64,000 bases of DNA, taken from positions 248,001 to 312,000 of the forward strand of contig NZ_JBEXMJ010000009.1 in NCBI RefSeq assembly GCF_040610475.1, in the 5' to 3' direction. A model generated the notes under the pieces. The model did not search any database. It worked only from the letters and a program-made list of their open reading frames with translations, and was not told the DNA's origin. Both the position numbers and the translations under genes were made by a program. Shown here in pieces: positions 53,386-63,107 of this stretch. Every line of letters starts with the position of its first letter. Positions within the stretch are counted from its first letter, which is position 1. Source of the stretch: Actinopolymorpha sp. NPDC004070. Its GTDB lineage: Bacteria; Actinomycetota; Actinomycetes; Propionibacteriales; Actinopolymorphaceae.

Positions 53386-54321
53386 TCACGTGTGGACGAG
53401 CAACTCGTCGAGCGGTTCCCCACGGTGCAGCCGCCCAATGGCGTCGGCGAGCAGCGGCGCGATGGAGTGCACCTCAAGGATGGGCATCGTGTTCTGTTGC
53501 TGGCCAGTGCTGTTTGTGACGACGACACGCTGTATCGGAAGTGCGCTGAGTCGGTCTGTTGCGGGTCCGATCAACAGGCCGTGGGTGGCGGCGACCGCCA
53601 CATCTGGTGCCGAGCCGTGGTCCAGCAGAATCTCTACCGCGGCACTGACGGTTCCTCCTGTGCTGATCATGTCGTCGACCACGACGGCGGGAGCGCCGGC
53701 GACCGCGCCGACCAACTCCTCGGCACGCACGCGTGCTCCGCTTTCTCTGCTCTTGCGTACAAGTGCCACTCGGGTATGGAGCAGCGAGGCGTAGTGTTCG
53801 GCGAGTTTCGCCGCGCCGAGGTCGGGTGCGACGATGATGGCGTCGCTTGGCACAGACGTCGAGAGTGCCTGTGCCAGGAGTGGTACTGCGGTCAGCATTT
53901 CCACCGGCATGGGGCACATCGCTTCCAGCGCCAGGGTGTGTGGATCGACACCGACCAGTCGATGGACTTGGGTCGACGCGATCGCATCTGCAAGAACGCG
54001 GGCCCCGACAGGCTGACCAGCTCGGCTCCGGCGGTCCTGCCGGGCGTAGCCGAAGTACGGCACAACCGCTGTCACCCGGGCGGCACCGGCTCGGCGGCAC
54101 GCGTCAAGGAGGAGAAGTAGTTCGACCACATGCTCGGCGACCGGCGGGCCGGTGGGCTGGACCACATAGACGTCAGCGCCGGCTATGCCAGCCACCGCGG
54201 GTCGTAACTCTCCATCGGGAAACCGGTCCACGACGCATGCGCCCGCCTCGATTCCCAACGCAGTCGTGATGCCATCCGCGAGCCGTTGACCAGCTGTCCC
54301 CGCCACGATCTGCAGTGTCAT
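53386..54321 (-). CDS. prs: Ribose-phosphate pyrophosphokinase family protein
   Basis: This 311-residue enzyme would make PRPP from ribose 5-phosphate and ATP. Motifs: FPDGELRPAV near the front, ARQDRRSRAGQPVGARVLAD (the conserved flexible-loop region), TQVHRLVGVDPHTL, and the PRPP loop PAVVVDDMISTGGTV. It is more diverged than a housekeeping Prs and lies among stress and NAD-salvage genes, so it may be an accessory copy feeding the nicotinate phosphoribosyltransferase at 56058. ATG at 54321 was chosen (AGGA before it); the longer frame adds a non-conserved tail. Confidence 0.88.
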   Translation of the reverse strand: MTLQIVAGTAGQRLADGITTALGIEAGACVVDRFPDGELRPAVAGIAGADVYVVQPTGPPVAEHVVELLLLLDACRRAGAARVTAVVPYFGYARQDRRSRAGQPVGARVLADAIASTQVHRLVGVDPHTLALEAMCPMPVEMLTAVPLLAQALSTSVPSDAIIVAPDLGAAKLAEHYASLLHTRVALVRKSRESGARVRAEELVGAVAGAPAVVVDDMISTGGTVSAAVEILLDHGSAPDVAVAATHGLLIGPATDRLSALPIQRVVVTNSTGQQQNTMPILEVHSIAPLLADAIGRLHRGEPLDELLVHT

Positions 54322-54465
54322 CGCGCATCCTGCTCGGTATTGATTGCCCGTCACGAACCTGCACGGTTCGCTGCCCTGGTAGCCCGCCACCCATATGCGC
54401 CGGCCGTGCGAGTTCCTGCATGCCGACTGCCCCCTCCAGCGCCTGGCTTCTCCAGGTTGTTTGTG

Positions 54466-55344
54466 TTACACGCGTCGGCGGGACGTCGGCGGGACTGACA
54501 TGAGCGGGCAGTGCGCGTGGTGCAGCAGCGCCTGACTGACCGATCCAATAAGCATGCCGGTGAACCCGCCGAGGCCTCGCGCGCCGACCACTATGAGGCC
54601 TGCCCGGTTGGAGAGGCGGACAAGGACCCCGGCCGGGTGTCCAGCCATGACCTGGTCCTCGATCTGGAGTTCGGGAAACTTGTGGCGCCAGCCGCGCAGA
54701 GCATCGGTGAGCAGTGCGTTTCCGTCCGAGGTGTCACTCGCCGCCGGCTGCGTGCCCCGGCCCCGGTAATGGTGGACGACATGCACAGCAAGCAGCCGCC
54801 CGTGTCGAAGCATGGTCTCTTGGATGCCGACCTGTAGGGCTGCGTCTGCCAGTGGCGAGCCGTCGACTCCGACGATAACGAGACGGTCGTCGCGTTCTGG
54901 ATCAACGAGGCTGCGCACGACGGCGACTGGCGCATGTGCTCGGGCGACGAGGGCGAGCGTGGTGGAGCCGGCCACCATGTCGGCAACTGCGCTCCGGCCG
55001 GCGGCGCCCACAACGACGTACAACGCATCGTGGCTTTCACCGACCAAGAGCGGTAGCGGAAGCTCGCGTACCACAGCAGTACTCACGTCGACATCAGGCG
55101 CGGCCGCGTGGGCGGTCGCCGCCGCCTCCCGGACAAGCTGATCCGCGTGTATGCGCAACCTGTCTTCGGTCCCCGTCCCCCACAGTCCGGTCGGCACTCG
55201 CAGGACAGACTCGGCGAACCCGTAGACGATCCGCAGCGGTACGTCGTGCAGGGCGGCTTCGCTAGCCGCCCATGCCGTGGCGTTGAGCGCGCTCTCAGAC
55301 CCATTGACGCCCACGACGATCGACCGAGCGTCACGTGTCGCCAT
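54466..55344 (-). CDS. Universal stress protein, tandem UspA domains
   Basis: This 292-residue protein has two UspA domains. The first starts RSIVVGVNGSESALNATAWA and the second RLVIVGVDGSPLADAALQVG. Both have ATP-binding-type endings: VVGAAGRSAVADMVAGSTTL and VVGARGLGGFTGMLIGSVSQ. Such tandem Usp proteins are typical hypoxia/dormancy proteins in actinomycetes. Two weak DevR-type half-box pairs lie upstream (55391-55404 and 55461-55477). Confidence 0.9.
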   Translation of the reverse strand: MATRDARSIVVGVNGSESALNATAWAASEAALHDVPLRIVYGFAESVLRVPTGLWGTGTEDRLRIHADQLVREAAATAHAAAPDVDVSTAVVRELPLPLLVGESHDALYVVVGAAGRSAVADMVAGSTTLALVARAHAPVAVVRSLVDPERDDRLVIVGVDGSPLADAALQVGIQETMLRHGRLLAVHVVHHYRGRGTQPAASDTSDGNALLTDALRGWRHKFPELQIEDQVMAGHPAGVLVRLSNRAGLIVVGARGLGGFTGMLIGSVSQALLHHAHCPLMSVPPTSRRRV

Positions 55345-55390
55345 CCGATCGCTGCCTTTCGCCAGATACTCACCATGGACGCGAACCGGT

Positions 55391-55477
55391 GTCCCTCAAG
55401 GCCCAGTTCTCACGATCCCGCAGGCTGGCGGGAGGACAGACTGGCAACGGTCCTCCGCCAGTCCCAGCGAAGGTCCC
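55391..55477 (-). promoter_or_regulatory. Candidate DevR-type boxes before universal stress gene
   Basis: GTCCCTCAAGGCCC at 55391-55404 and GTCCCAGCGAAGGTCCC at 55461-55477 resemble GGGAC/GTCCC-based boxes bound by DosR/DevR regulators. The match is partial and no DevR gene is in the window. Confidence 0.3.
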
Positions 55478-55570
55478 AGCCGCGAGGCGAGGGCGGCATT
55501 CGTCGCATCTGACCAGAATGCGATCGAGCATCCCGACGCCTGGTGGCTCGACAGTCGGCCCTTCATCACG

Positions 55571-55855
55571 CTAGGCGTCGAGCATCTTCCTGGCGATGTC
55601 GGTGGTGTCCTCGGCGAGTTTTGTGGTCTCGACATCCAGGGTCGCGTGTGATCCGGCGCCGGCGCGGAGAAGGTCGGCACCTTCGGCGACCGCATGCACG
55701 ACATCGCGTTCGGACAGGATGCCGACGAGGCTGTTACCGTCGACCACAGCAAGCGCACCGACGTGCCGGCTGGTCATCTTGCTCGCCGCCTCCGACGGCG
55801 AGTCGGTTGCCTCACGGGCGAACGCTTCGGGCCGATAGACCTCTTCGACGCGCAT
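55571..55855 (-). CDS. Short CBS-domain protein, possibly truncated
   Basis: This 94-residue protein has one complete CBS motif (MTSRHVGALAVVDGNSLVGI, LSERDVVHAVAEG) and the beginning of a second that stops after TTDIARKMLDA, where the family normally continues with RHLPVV..G. Usual length is about 140 residues, so the second CBS is cut by the stop at 55571. CBS pairs bind adenine nucleotides. It is divergent from pncB with 202 bases between them. Confidence 0.75.
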   Translation of the reverse strand: MRVEEVYRPEAFAREATDSPSEAASKMTSRHVGALAVVDGNSLVGILSERDVVHAVAEGADLLRAGAGSHATLDVETTKLAEDTTDIARKMLDA

Positions 55856-56057
55856 CAGTGGATCCCTTCCATATAGAGCAATTGATCTTCTGTCTCGCTC
55901 CGGTTGACGCCGTTCCAGCAGGGCCGAACGTCATCAGGGCGCCCCGACGGATCGGTTCACTGGACCACCGTCGCAAGGGGACCGTCGAAGGAGATCCCGC
56001 TGTGGGGACGCACCGAACGCACGCTGGCGAGAACGTGAGGGGCGGAGGGAACGAACG
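55856..56057. promoter_or_regulatory. Divergent region, CBS protein / pncB, with DevR-like boxes
   Basis: It contains GGGCCGAACGTCATC at 55921-55935 and GGGGACCGTCGAAGG at 55977-55991, each resembling one and a half arms of a DevR-type box. The second resembles GGGACCGATGAAGG before nhaA. GGAGGGAACG precedes the pncB start. Confidence 0.35.
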
Positions 56058-57392
56058 ATGGTGGCGGGACTCGTAACGGATCTCTACGAGTTGAAGATGG
56101 CCGCGAGCTACCTTCGGCGTGGCATGTCCGGACCGGCCGCCTTCAGCCTCTTCGTCCGTGCCCTGCCACCCGACCGCGGCTTCCTCGTCGCCGCCGGTCT
56201 GGAGGACTGCCTGACCGCTCTGGAATCCTTCGCTTTCGAGGCGGAGGACCTCGACTGGCTGCGCGACGCCGGCTTCGACGACGCGACCGTTCAGGCGTTC
56301 GCCGGGCTGCGCTTCACCGGGGACGTCCGCGCTGTCCCCGAGGGCCGCGTGGTTCTCGCCGACGAACCCCTCCTGGAGGTCACAGCGCCAGCGGCGGAGG
56401 CGCAACTCGTCGAGACCGTGCTGCTCAACCACATCACCTACCAGACAGCGATCGCCACCAAGGCGGCCAGATGTCGTCTCGCGGCGGGCGACATGGAGCT
56501 TGTCGACTTCGCGTTCCGGCGTACTCACGGGATCGAGGCCGGCATGGCCGTCGCCCGCCTGTCGTCAATCGCGGGTTTCGCCGCCACCAGCAACGTCGAG
56601 GCGGCGCGGCGCTACGGGCTGCCGGCGGCCGGCACGATGGCTCACTCCTACGTCGAGGCGTTCCCACGTGAGATAGACGCGTTCCGGGCGTTCGCCGAGG
56701 ACCTGCCCGGGCCGGTCACGTTCCTGGTCGACACGTACGACACGCTCGCCGGGGTGCGCACCGCGGTGCGGGTGATCAAGGACATGACCCTCGACAGGCC
56801 GCTCGCCGTACGGCTGGACAGCGGTGACCTCGTGGCGCTCGCCCGCGAGGCACGGCAGATTCTCGACGAGGCGGGTCTGCGCAAGGTCCGCATCTTCGTC
56901 AGCGGAGGGCTGGACGAGTACGACCTGGAACGGTTCGTCCTGGAACGAGCACCGATAGACGCCGCCGGTGTCGGCACCCGCATGGGCGTGTCCGCCGACG
57001 CGCCCTCTCTGGACAGCGCGTGCAAGCTGGTCGCGTTCGGCGGCCGCCCCGTCTGCAAGCTCTCGCCCGGCAAGGCCACCCTCCCCGGAGCGAAGCAGGT
57101 GTGGCGACACTTCCCGATCGAGCAGGACGTCCTAGCCCTTCGCGAGGAGGCCGGACCCGACGGCTTCGAACCCGTGCTCGTCGAGGTCATGCGGAACGGT
57201 CGACGTCTCGGGAGCGAGGGCACCATCGACGCGGCGCGTGAACGTTGTGTGCGAGACGTGACCGCGCTGCCGCCCGACGTCCGCCGCATCCGTGGGCCGT
57301 CGTCACCCCGGATGCGCGTCTCCGAAGGGCTCGCCGCATTGGCGACGCGGACCGCGCGGTCCGCCGCCAGGACGCAGGACCTCACATGGTGA
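56058..57392 (+). CDS. pncB: Nicotinate phosphoribosyltransferase
   Basis: This 444-residue enzyme couples nicotinate and PRPP to form nicotinate mononucleotide in NAD salvage. Motifs: VTDLYELKMAASYLRRGM start, the catalytic-His region FAFRRTHGIEAGMAVARLS, DTYDTLAGVRTAVRV, and FVSGGLDEYDL. ATG at 56058 follows GGAGG. It resembles the second, dormancy-associated PncB of mycobacteria in context: universal stress and phosphoribosyl genes lie alongside. Confidence 0.92.
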   Translation: MVAGLVTDLYELKMAASYLRRGMSGPAAFSLFVRALPPDRGFLVAAGLEDCLTALESFAFEAEDLDWLRDAGFDDATVQAFAGLRFTGDVRAVPEGRVVLADEPLLEVTAPAAEAQLVETVLLNHITYQTAIATKAARCRLAAGDMELVDFAFRRTHGIEAGMAVARLSSIAGFAATSNVEAARRYGLPAAGTMAHSYVEAFPREIDAFRAFAEDLPGPVTFLVDTYDTLAGVRTAVRVIKDMTLDRPLAVRLDSGDLVALAREARQILDEAGLRKVRIFVSGGLDEYDLERFVLERAPIDAAGVGTRMGVSADAPSLDSACKLVAFGGRPVCKLSPGKATLPGAKQVWRHFPIEQDVLALREEAGPDGFEPVLVEVMRNGRRLGSEGTIDAARERCVRDVTALPPDVRRIRGPSSPRMRVSEGLAALATRTARSAARTQDLTW

Positions 57393-57495
57393 GCGCGGCG
57401 ACCTGCGCGCCCGGCTGACCGACCTGTCAGGTCAGTCACCCGGCCGGCGTGGCGGTGGAACGGGACAGTGACGGGACAGTACGGAGGCCGGGCAG

Positions 57496-58131
57496 ATGGC
57501 GCGGTGGTCGTCGGAGCACCTCGTGGCGGCTGCGCGCCGTACGGGTGTCAGCGATCCCGCACTGCTGGAGGCGCTGCGGGTGGTTCACCGGTCGGCGTTC
57601 GTTCCGCCGGAGTACGCCGACGCGGCGAACGAGGATCGTCCGGTCCCGATCCCGCACGGGCAGGTGACTACACAGCCTTCCCTGTCGGCCGGCATGATCG
57701 AGGCGCTCCGCCTGACCGGCACGGAGCGGGTGCTCGAGATCGGGACCGGCTACGGCTACCAGACGGCGCTGTTGTCCCGGCTGGCGTACTTGGTGACGAG
57801 TGTGGAGCGCTGGCCGGACCTCGCCGCACGAGCACGCGAGAACCTCGCGGCCGAGGACGTCACGAACGTCGAGGTCGTGGTGGGCGACGGTACCGAGGGT
57901 GCGGCGGACTCCGCGCCGTACGAGGCGGTACTGGTCTCCGCCGCGTACCCCGAGGTTCCTCCGCCGCTGGTCGAGCAGATGCGGCCCGGTGGGCGGCTCG
58001 TCCAGCCGATCGGGCCCGGCGGCGCGGAGGAGGTGACGGTCTTCCGGCGTACACCTGAAGGCCTGGACGCGGGAAGGCCAGTAATTCCGGCCCGCTTCGT
58101 CCGCCTGCGCGGCCACTTCGGTTACAGGTGA
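57496..58131 (+). CDS. pcm: Protein-L-isoaspartate O-methyltransferase
   Basis: This 211-residue methyltransferase has the PIMT landmarks RSAFVPPEYADAANEDRPVP, TTQPSLSAGMIEALRL and the SAM motif VLEIGTGYGYQTALLSRL, then VVGDGTEGAADSAPYEAVLV. It repairs isoaspartyl residues in ageing protein, which fits a stasis-survival cluster. It starts 103 nt after pncB. Confidence 0.9.
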   Translation: MARWSSEHLVAAARRTGVSDPALLEALRVVHRSAFVPPEYADAANEDRPVPIPHGQVTTQPSLSAGMIEALRLTGTERVLEIGTGYGYQTALLSRLAYLVTSVERWPDLAARARENLAAEDVTNVEVVVGDGTEGAADSAPYEAVLVSAAYPEVPPPLVEQMRPGGRLVQPIGPGGAEEVTVFRRTPEGLDAGRPVIPARFVRLRGHFGYR

Positions 58132-58351
58132 GTGGTGTCGTCGTCGGCGCGTCGCTCCTGGCCGCACCAGCCGGCGTTTCGTCGGGGTGACAATGGACGG
58201 CGGAGATTCCACCTGTGAGCGGCTAGCGTGGTGACATGAGCGCATCGGGTGTGCTGCGGGAGGCCTTCGTTCGAGATGCCCTGGCATACGTCGAATTGGC
58301 AGAAGCGGTATCCGTAGGAGATAGCTCAATTCACTGTCCAACATGCCATCC
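58132..58351. other. Intergenic, possible 47-residue ORF
   Basis: A frame from ATG at 58236 to 58379 encodes 47 residues with a C-P-T-C motif (IHCPTCHPQ) and overlaps the end of the next gene. It resembles no family I know and may be a truncated gene start. Nothing else is seen. Confidence 0.25.
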
Positions 58352-59652
58352 TCAGCTGCGCTGCTTGATCCGGTGGTAGGGGCGAACGACGTCGTTCCAC
58401 AGGGAGCGCAGGTAGATGAATCCGAAGTCGGGGTCGTCGCTGCACAGGATGCCGGAGAACCGGGCGTGGGAGTAGTTGCGGTACCCGTGGTCGAGCTTGT
58501 ACCAGAGATCTGTCACACCGACGCGCATCAGGCTGACGATGTGGTCGGCAGTCGGGCCGGACTTCCACATGCCGTTGGCGATCAGGACGGCCTGGGTGAT
58601 CAGGTTCGGCTTGTAGCCGCCGTAGGCGTAGTCGGCCGAGCTGCGTTGCCCTTCGGCGTCGACGGAGGTGAACTCCAGCAGCATGCCGGGGCGGCCGAGG
58701 TTGGGGAGTCCTTCGCAGCCGCTGTCGATCACGCCCGCGTGTGTGCCGTCGGGCATCAGGATGCCGGTCCCGTTCAGGCCGCACTCGACGGTGCCGCCGT
58801 AGGTGTTCTCGCTCAGCTGCGCCTCAAGGTCCATCACCCGGTCCAGGGTGATCCCGTGCAACGACCAGCTGTGGACCGCGGACTCGATCTGCGCACCGGT
58901 GGGCGCGGCGGATTCCGGATGCGCCGCCTTCCAGGTGAACGTGCCGTACGCGTTGGTCAGCCCGTCGGCGGCGAGCCGGGCGACGAAGGCGTCGTGATCG
59001 TAGGTGCGCAGGATCTCCTTCGCCCGGTCGACCCCGAAGTACGCCGTCGCGACCAGGACCGAGCCGCCCATCCCCTCGCGGTAGTTGGGGTTCCAGTCCC
59101 GGTTCACGTTACGGTCCCCGTCCAGCGTGTACTGCTGGCCGCCGGACAGGACGAACGGGTTGTGGTCACTGGTGGTGAAAGCGGAGGCCACCAGGGACGC
59201 CTCCATCAGCGTGTCGACCCGGGTCCGTTCGGCGGGCCGTAGTCGATGCCAGACCGGCGGCACCAGCTTGGCCGTCGCGAACATACCCGTCACCTGGAGC
59301 TCGTGCTGGGCTGGATAGCCCCCGTTCGCGGCGATGTCGTTCCCGCCGGTGAGGGTGTAGCGGGCCTGTTGCAGCAGCCGCGCGTCGGCGGAGTGGTCGC
59401 CCGCGAGTGCGGCGAACGCCAACGTGATCGCTGCGCCCCCGGAGTTGCCCGCATTGGTGTAAGCCCCTCCAGGCAGGTCACGGGCATAACGCACGAACGG
59501 GGCTTGGCGGGCCGTGGCGACCACGTCGGCGGCCGGTCTGCCCAGGCGATGCTCGCGTCGGCCAGGGCATCGCGATCGACCGACGGCAACTGAGCCCACG
59601 CATTGCTTGATGGGGGACGGCGACGACGTATGCGGGTGGCCTTTGTGCTCAT
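58352..59652 (-). pseudogene. Unknown enzyme-like protein, N-terminal frameshift
   Basis: The main frame (58352 to about 59535) is coherent and complete at its C-terminus (RSLWNDVVRPYHRIKQRS). It is rich in aromatic and Gly/Asn segments (NPNYREGMGGSVLVATAYFG, NTYGGTVECGLNGTGILM) and suggests a helical-barrel carbohydrate-active or similar protein; I cannot name it. The natural start is the ATG at 59652, coupled by 4 nt to the MFS gene. That frame (WAQLPSVDRDALADASIAWA) joins the main frame only if one base is restored near 59535. No signal peptide is visible. Confidence 0.55.
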
Positions 59653-61271
59653 GGGTCCGCACCCGTGTGTGTGCCCGGCTGGTGGGTGGGAATGCCGCGG
59701 TTGACGAACGTGGCCGCGAGCACGATCAGAGCCAGGACTGCCAGTGCGGCGCGGAGACCGACAAGGCGGGCTTCGGTGTTCTCGTCGACGATGGCGTCTG
59801 CAGTCGGCCCAGGCACACCTGCGGCGCCGAGGGCCCGCTTAAGATCCGAGTCGGGAATGAATGGCACTCCGCTCGTCAGTTCGATCGCTGCTTTCGAGGA
59901 CAGCTCCCTGGGGATCGCGGGATTGTCCTGGATCCCGGTGATGAACGACGTGGTGAGCGCGGCGATCAACACTGTGCCGGCGAGCGCCGTTCCGATGGAT
60001 GCGCCCAGGTTGGTGACGGTGTTCTGCAGGCCGCCAACCTCCGGCGCCAGGGCGTCGGGTACCGCCGACACCGTGACACTGCCAAGTTGCGAGGCGAGTC
60101 CACCCACACCGAGCCCGGCCAGGAGCATGGGCCACGTGACGACCTCCGGTCCGACCCCGAGGTCGAGTGCGGCGACCAGCATGAGAATTCCGAGGAACAG
60201 CGAGAAGAAGCCGAGCCGGACGACGCGGCGAGGTGACGCGTTCGGAAAGAATTTCGGCACGCCAACCGCTCCGAGCAGGAGGGTTACGGACAGCGGGAGG
60301 AGGCGCAGGCCGGTTTCTATCGCGGACAGTCCGAGTGCGACCGACAGGAAGAGCGGTACGGTGAAGAACAGTCCTGCCTGAAGCAGGTACTGGAAGAAGA
60401 ACGAGGCAAGGCCGCCGCGAAGGTTCCGGTAGCGCAGAATTGCGGGGTCGATCAGCACTGCCCTACCCCGGTCACGCCTGTGTCGCTCCCAGGCCAGGAA
60501 GCCTGCGAGTACCCCGCATCCAGTGAAGATAAGCCAGATTGCCGGCGACAGCCCAAGCCACTGCGGCGCGCCGGGCTTGGCGATGACGAACCCCCACGTC
60601 CCCGAGCGCAGGACGCCGTACACGACCAGGCCAAGGCCCAGAGCCGACAGCAGGGTGCCGGCGAGGTCGAGCCCGCCGTCGCGCTCGGGCGGCGTGTCGG
60701 ACATTCTCCTGGCCGACGCCAGGATGACCAGTACGAGCAGCACCTCGCCCGCGAAGACCCATCGCCAGGACGCATAGGTGGTGAAGAGCCCGCCGATGAG
60801 CGGGCCGGCGGCGACGGCGATCGCGCCCGCGGCGGCCACCAGACCGTAGGCGCGCGGCCGCTCGGGCCGGCCGAAGTTCGATGCCACGAGTGCGACAACC
60901 GCCGGCATGATGAGCGCCGCACCAACGCCTTCAAGGCAAGACCACCCCAGGATGAGAACCGGCAGGTTCGGAGCGAGCGATGTCGTGAACGATCCACAGC
61001 CGTAGATCACACAGCCGATCGCGAACGCACGCTTCCTGCCCAGGATCCGCCCGACCTTGCCACCTGTGATCATCAATGACGCCATCACCAAGGCGTACAT
61101 CGTGAGCGCGGTCTGGACCCCGGTGACCGTCGTCCCGATGTCCTTCGCCACCGTAGCGATCGACACGTTCATCACCGACGTGTCCAACGTCATCAGGAAC
61201 TGCGCCGACGCCAGGGTCAGCAGGATCGCTCCCGCGCTCGAGGCGGAGCGCCCGGACGAGGAAGTCAGCAC
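59649..61271 (-). CDS. DHA2-type MFS drug exporter
   Basis: This 540-residue transporter has about 14 helices. Motif A is GGKVGRILGRKRAFAIG, with the start QFLMTLDTSVMNVSIATVAK typical of EmrB/QacA-type exporters. A large C-terminal loop (IPRELSSKAAIELTSGVPFI) precedes the last helix. It exports toxic compounds using the proton gradient. It overlaps the downstream frameshifted gene by 4 nt. Confidence 0.9.
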   Translation of the reverse strand: MLTSSSGRSASSAGAILLTLASAQFLMTLDTSVMNVSIATVAKDIGTTVTGVQTALTMYALVMASLMITGGKVGRILGRKRAFAIGCVIYGCGSFTTSLAPNLPVLILGWSCLEGVGAALIMPAVVALVASNFGRPERPRAYGLVAAAGAIAVAAGPLIGGLFTTYASWRWVFAGEVLLVLVILASARRMSDTPPERDGGLDLAGTLLSALGLGLVVYGVLRSGTWGFVIAKPGAPQWLGLSPAIWLIFTGCGVLAGFLAWERHRRDRGRAVLIDPAILRYRNLRGGLASFFFQYLLQAGLFFTVPLFLSVALGLSAIETGLRLLPLSVTLLLGAVGVPKFFPNASPRRVVRLGFFSLFLGILMLVAALDLGVGPEVVTWPMLLAGLGVGGLASQLGSVTVSAVPDALAPEVGGLQNTVTNLGASIGTALAGTVLIAALTTSFITGIQDNPAIPRELSSKAAIELTSGVPFIPDSDLKRALGAAGVPGPTADAIVDENTEARLVGLRAALAVLALIVLAATFVNRGIPTHQPGTHTGADP

Positions 61272-61492
61272 GGCACCCTGCGGCTCACGGCAGGCACTGC
61301 AGAGAGCTCGTCCTCAGCCACACAAAGCATCCTGCGCGCATCGCGCCGCCGGATCAGTCGGATTGCAGGCGCTCCGTCAGGTGGACGGCCCGTTCACGAG
61401 TTTCACCCGCGCAGGGTGAGCCTCGCCGTCTACCGGTGAGCCAGCATTGCTCGCAGGCGTCCGCAGGGCGCTGGGGGAGGGCTCTGTGCGTC

Positions 61493-62863
61493 ATGAGTGG
61501 CCCACTTGACGAGGACGAACGTGCGGAGCTCGAGCGGCTTCGCGCAGAGGTGGGCAAGGCGCGGGCCGAAACCGAACGGTTGACAGCCCAACTGCACGCT
61601 GCCGCCCCTGCGGCACCGCAGGAAGCAGCTGGCGGCGCCGTGGAGAGGCCACGCAGGCTCTGGCGTACGCCTGTAGCGGTGCTGGTCCTCGTGCTCGGGT
61701 GCCTGCTGGCTCCGATCTCCGTGGTCGCGATCTGGAGCAACACGACCATCTCCGACACGAACCGCTACGTGGAAACCGTGGCCCCGCTGGCCAAGGATCC
61801 TGCGGTCCAGAACGCGGTAGCCTCCCGTACGACCGAGGAGATCTTCAAGAGGTTGGACCTGAGGGGCCTGCTGAGCCAGGGCGTCAACGGACTCCTCGCG
61901 TCGACCCACCTGCCGCCCCTGGTGCAGGAACGGCTACGCAGTCTGGTCGGGACGATCTCGAACGGGATCGAGGAGTTCGTCCGGTCCAAGATCGGCGACC
62001 TGGTGAAGAGCGACCAGTTCGCGGCCGCCTGGGTACAGGGAAACCGGGTCGCTCACCAGACGATGATCAAGGTCCTGTCGGGCGAAAGTCGTGGGATCAC
62101 CGTCCAGGGCAACACCGCCTATCTGCAGTTGGGGCCCTTCATCGATGTCGCGAAGCAAAGGCTTGTGAAGGCGGGCTTCGGGCCGGCGGCGAGCATTCCA
62201 CAGATCAACCCGAGCGTCGCGCTCTTCCCCGCGAAGGACCTGGTGAAGCTGCAGACCGCATACACCTGGCTCAACCGGCTCGCGATCATCCTGCCCGTTC
62301 TGACGCTCGCCCTCCTCGGCGCGGCGGTCGTCCTCGCTCGCCGGCATCGCCGGATGCTCCTCGCCGGAGGCCTCGGCCTGGCGGCCTCCATGGTGGTGCT
62401 CGGCCTGGGGCTGGTGGCCGCTCGGGCGATCTACCTCAGCTCCCTTCCATCGGACGGCATGCCCCCGGACGCTGCCGCGGCGATCTTCGACACGCTTGTG
62501 CGGCTTCTGCAGGCGCAGCTGCGCACGTTGGCGGTCGTCGGGGTCGTGGTTGCGGTGGGTGCGGCCGCGACCGGGCCGTCGACCGCGGCCGTGCGCACCC
62601 GGTCTGTGTTGTCGACCGGTATCGGCAGACTCCGGGACAGTGGTGAGTCGATCGGCCTGCGGACCGGCCGCGTCGGCAGCTGGACCTACGACCACCGAAC
62701 CCTCCTGCGGGTCGCAGTCATCACGATCGCTGGGATCGGATTCATCGCGTGGAACGATCCCAGCATCGCGGTGGTGCTACTGCTGGCCCTGCTGGTGCTG
62801 GTCGCACTGGCGCTGATCGAATTCATCGCCCGCCCACCCCGGGAACCACGCGCAGCAACCTGA
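61493..62863 (+). CDS. Conserved actinomycete membrane protein
   Basis: This 456-residue protein has a coiled-coil-like start (DEDERAELERLRAEVGKARA), one helix near residue 65 (VAVLVLVLGCLLAPISVVAI) and a large outside domain (NRYVETVAPLAKDPAVQNAV, ISNGIEEFVRSKIGDLVKSD). A cluster of helices follows in the C-terminal half (LNRLAIILPVLTLALLGAAV onward) and a final pair after 410. Similar proteins occur widely in actinomycetes with no known role. ATG at 61493 follows GGGGGAGGG. Confidence 0.8.
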   Translation: MSGPLDEDERAELERLRAEVGKARAETERLTAQLHAAAPAAPQEAAGGAVERPRRLWRTPVAVLVLVLGCLLAPISVVAIWSNTTISDTNRYVETVAPLAKDPAVQNAVASRTTEEIFKRLDLRGLLSQGVNGLLASTHLPPLVQERLRSLVGTISNGIEEFVRSKIGDLVKSDQFAAAWVQGNRVAHQTMIKVLSGESRGITVQGNTAYLQLGPFIDVAKQRLVKAGFGPAASIPQINPSVALFPAKDLVKLQTAYTWLNRLAIILPVLTLALLGAAVVLARRHRRMLLAGGLGLAASMVVLGLGLVAARAIYLSSLPSDGMPPDAAAAIFDTLVRLLQAQLRTLAVVGVVVAVGAAATGPSTAAVRTRSVLSTGIGRLRDSGESIGLRTGRVGSWTYDHRTLLRVAVITIAGIGFIAWNDPSIAVVLLLALLVLVALALIEFIARPPREPRAAT

Positions 62864-62951
62864 GCACCCGGCCGGACACGGAACCGAGCGGTGTGCGAGC
62901 CACGGACACGGCCGGAGGACTCACTCGGTCGCCCTCCCTCGGCCCGGTCGT

Positions 62952-63107
62952 TCAGGTGAGGATGTTCGACTTGGCGTTCTGGAACTCGGCTTCGGAGAGG
63001 TCGCCGTCGTCCCTGAGCTGGGCGAGCTTGATCAGTTCGGCCGCCTGACTCTGGATCCGTGTGGTCTGCCGTACGCAGTCCTGGTAGTCGGCCTCCTGCT
63101 TCGTCAC
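62952..63107 (-). CDS. Small SHOCT-domain protein
   Basis: A 51-residue frame: TKQEADYQDCVRQTTRIQSQ followed by AAELIKLAQLRDDGDLSEAEFQ, which is the SHOCT helix-turn motif usually found at the C-terminus of larger proteins. A GTG at 63107 could start it, but the absence of an N-terminal domain suggests it may be a remnant. Confidence 0.5.
   Translation of the reverse strand: MTKQEADYQDCVRQTTRIQSQAAELIKLAQLRDDGDLSEAEFQNAKSNILT

Noticed and set aside
53254..54120. 288-residue plus-strand frame
   Set aside because: Antisense to the PRPP synthetase gene, which carries all family motifs.
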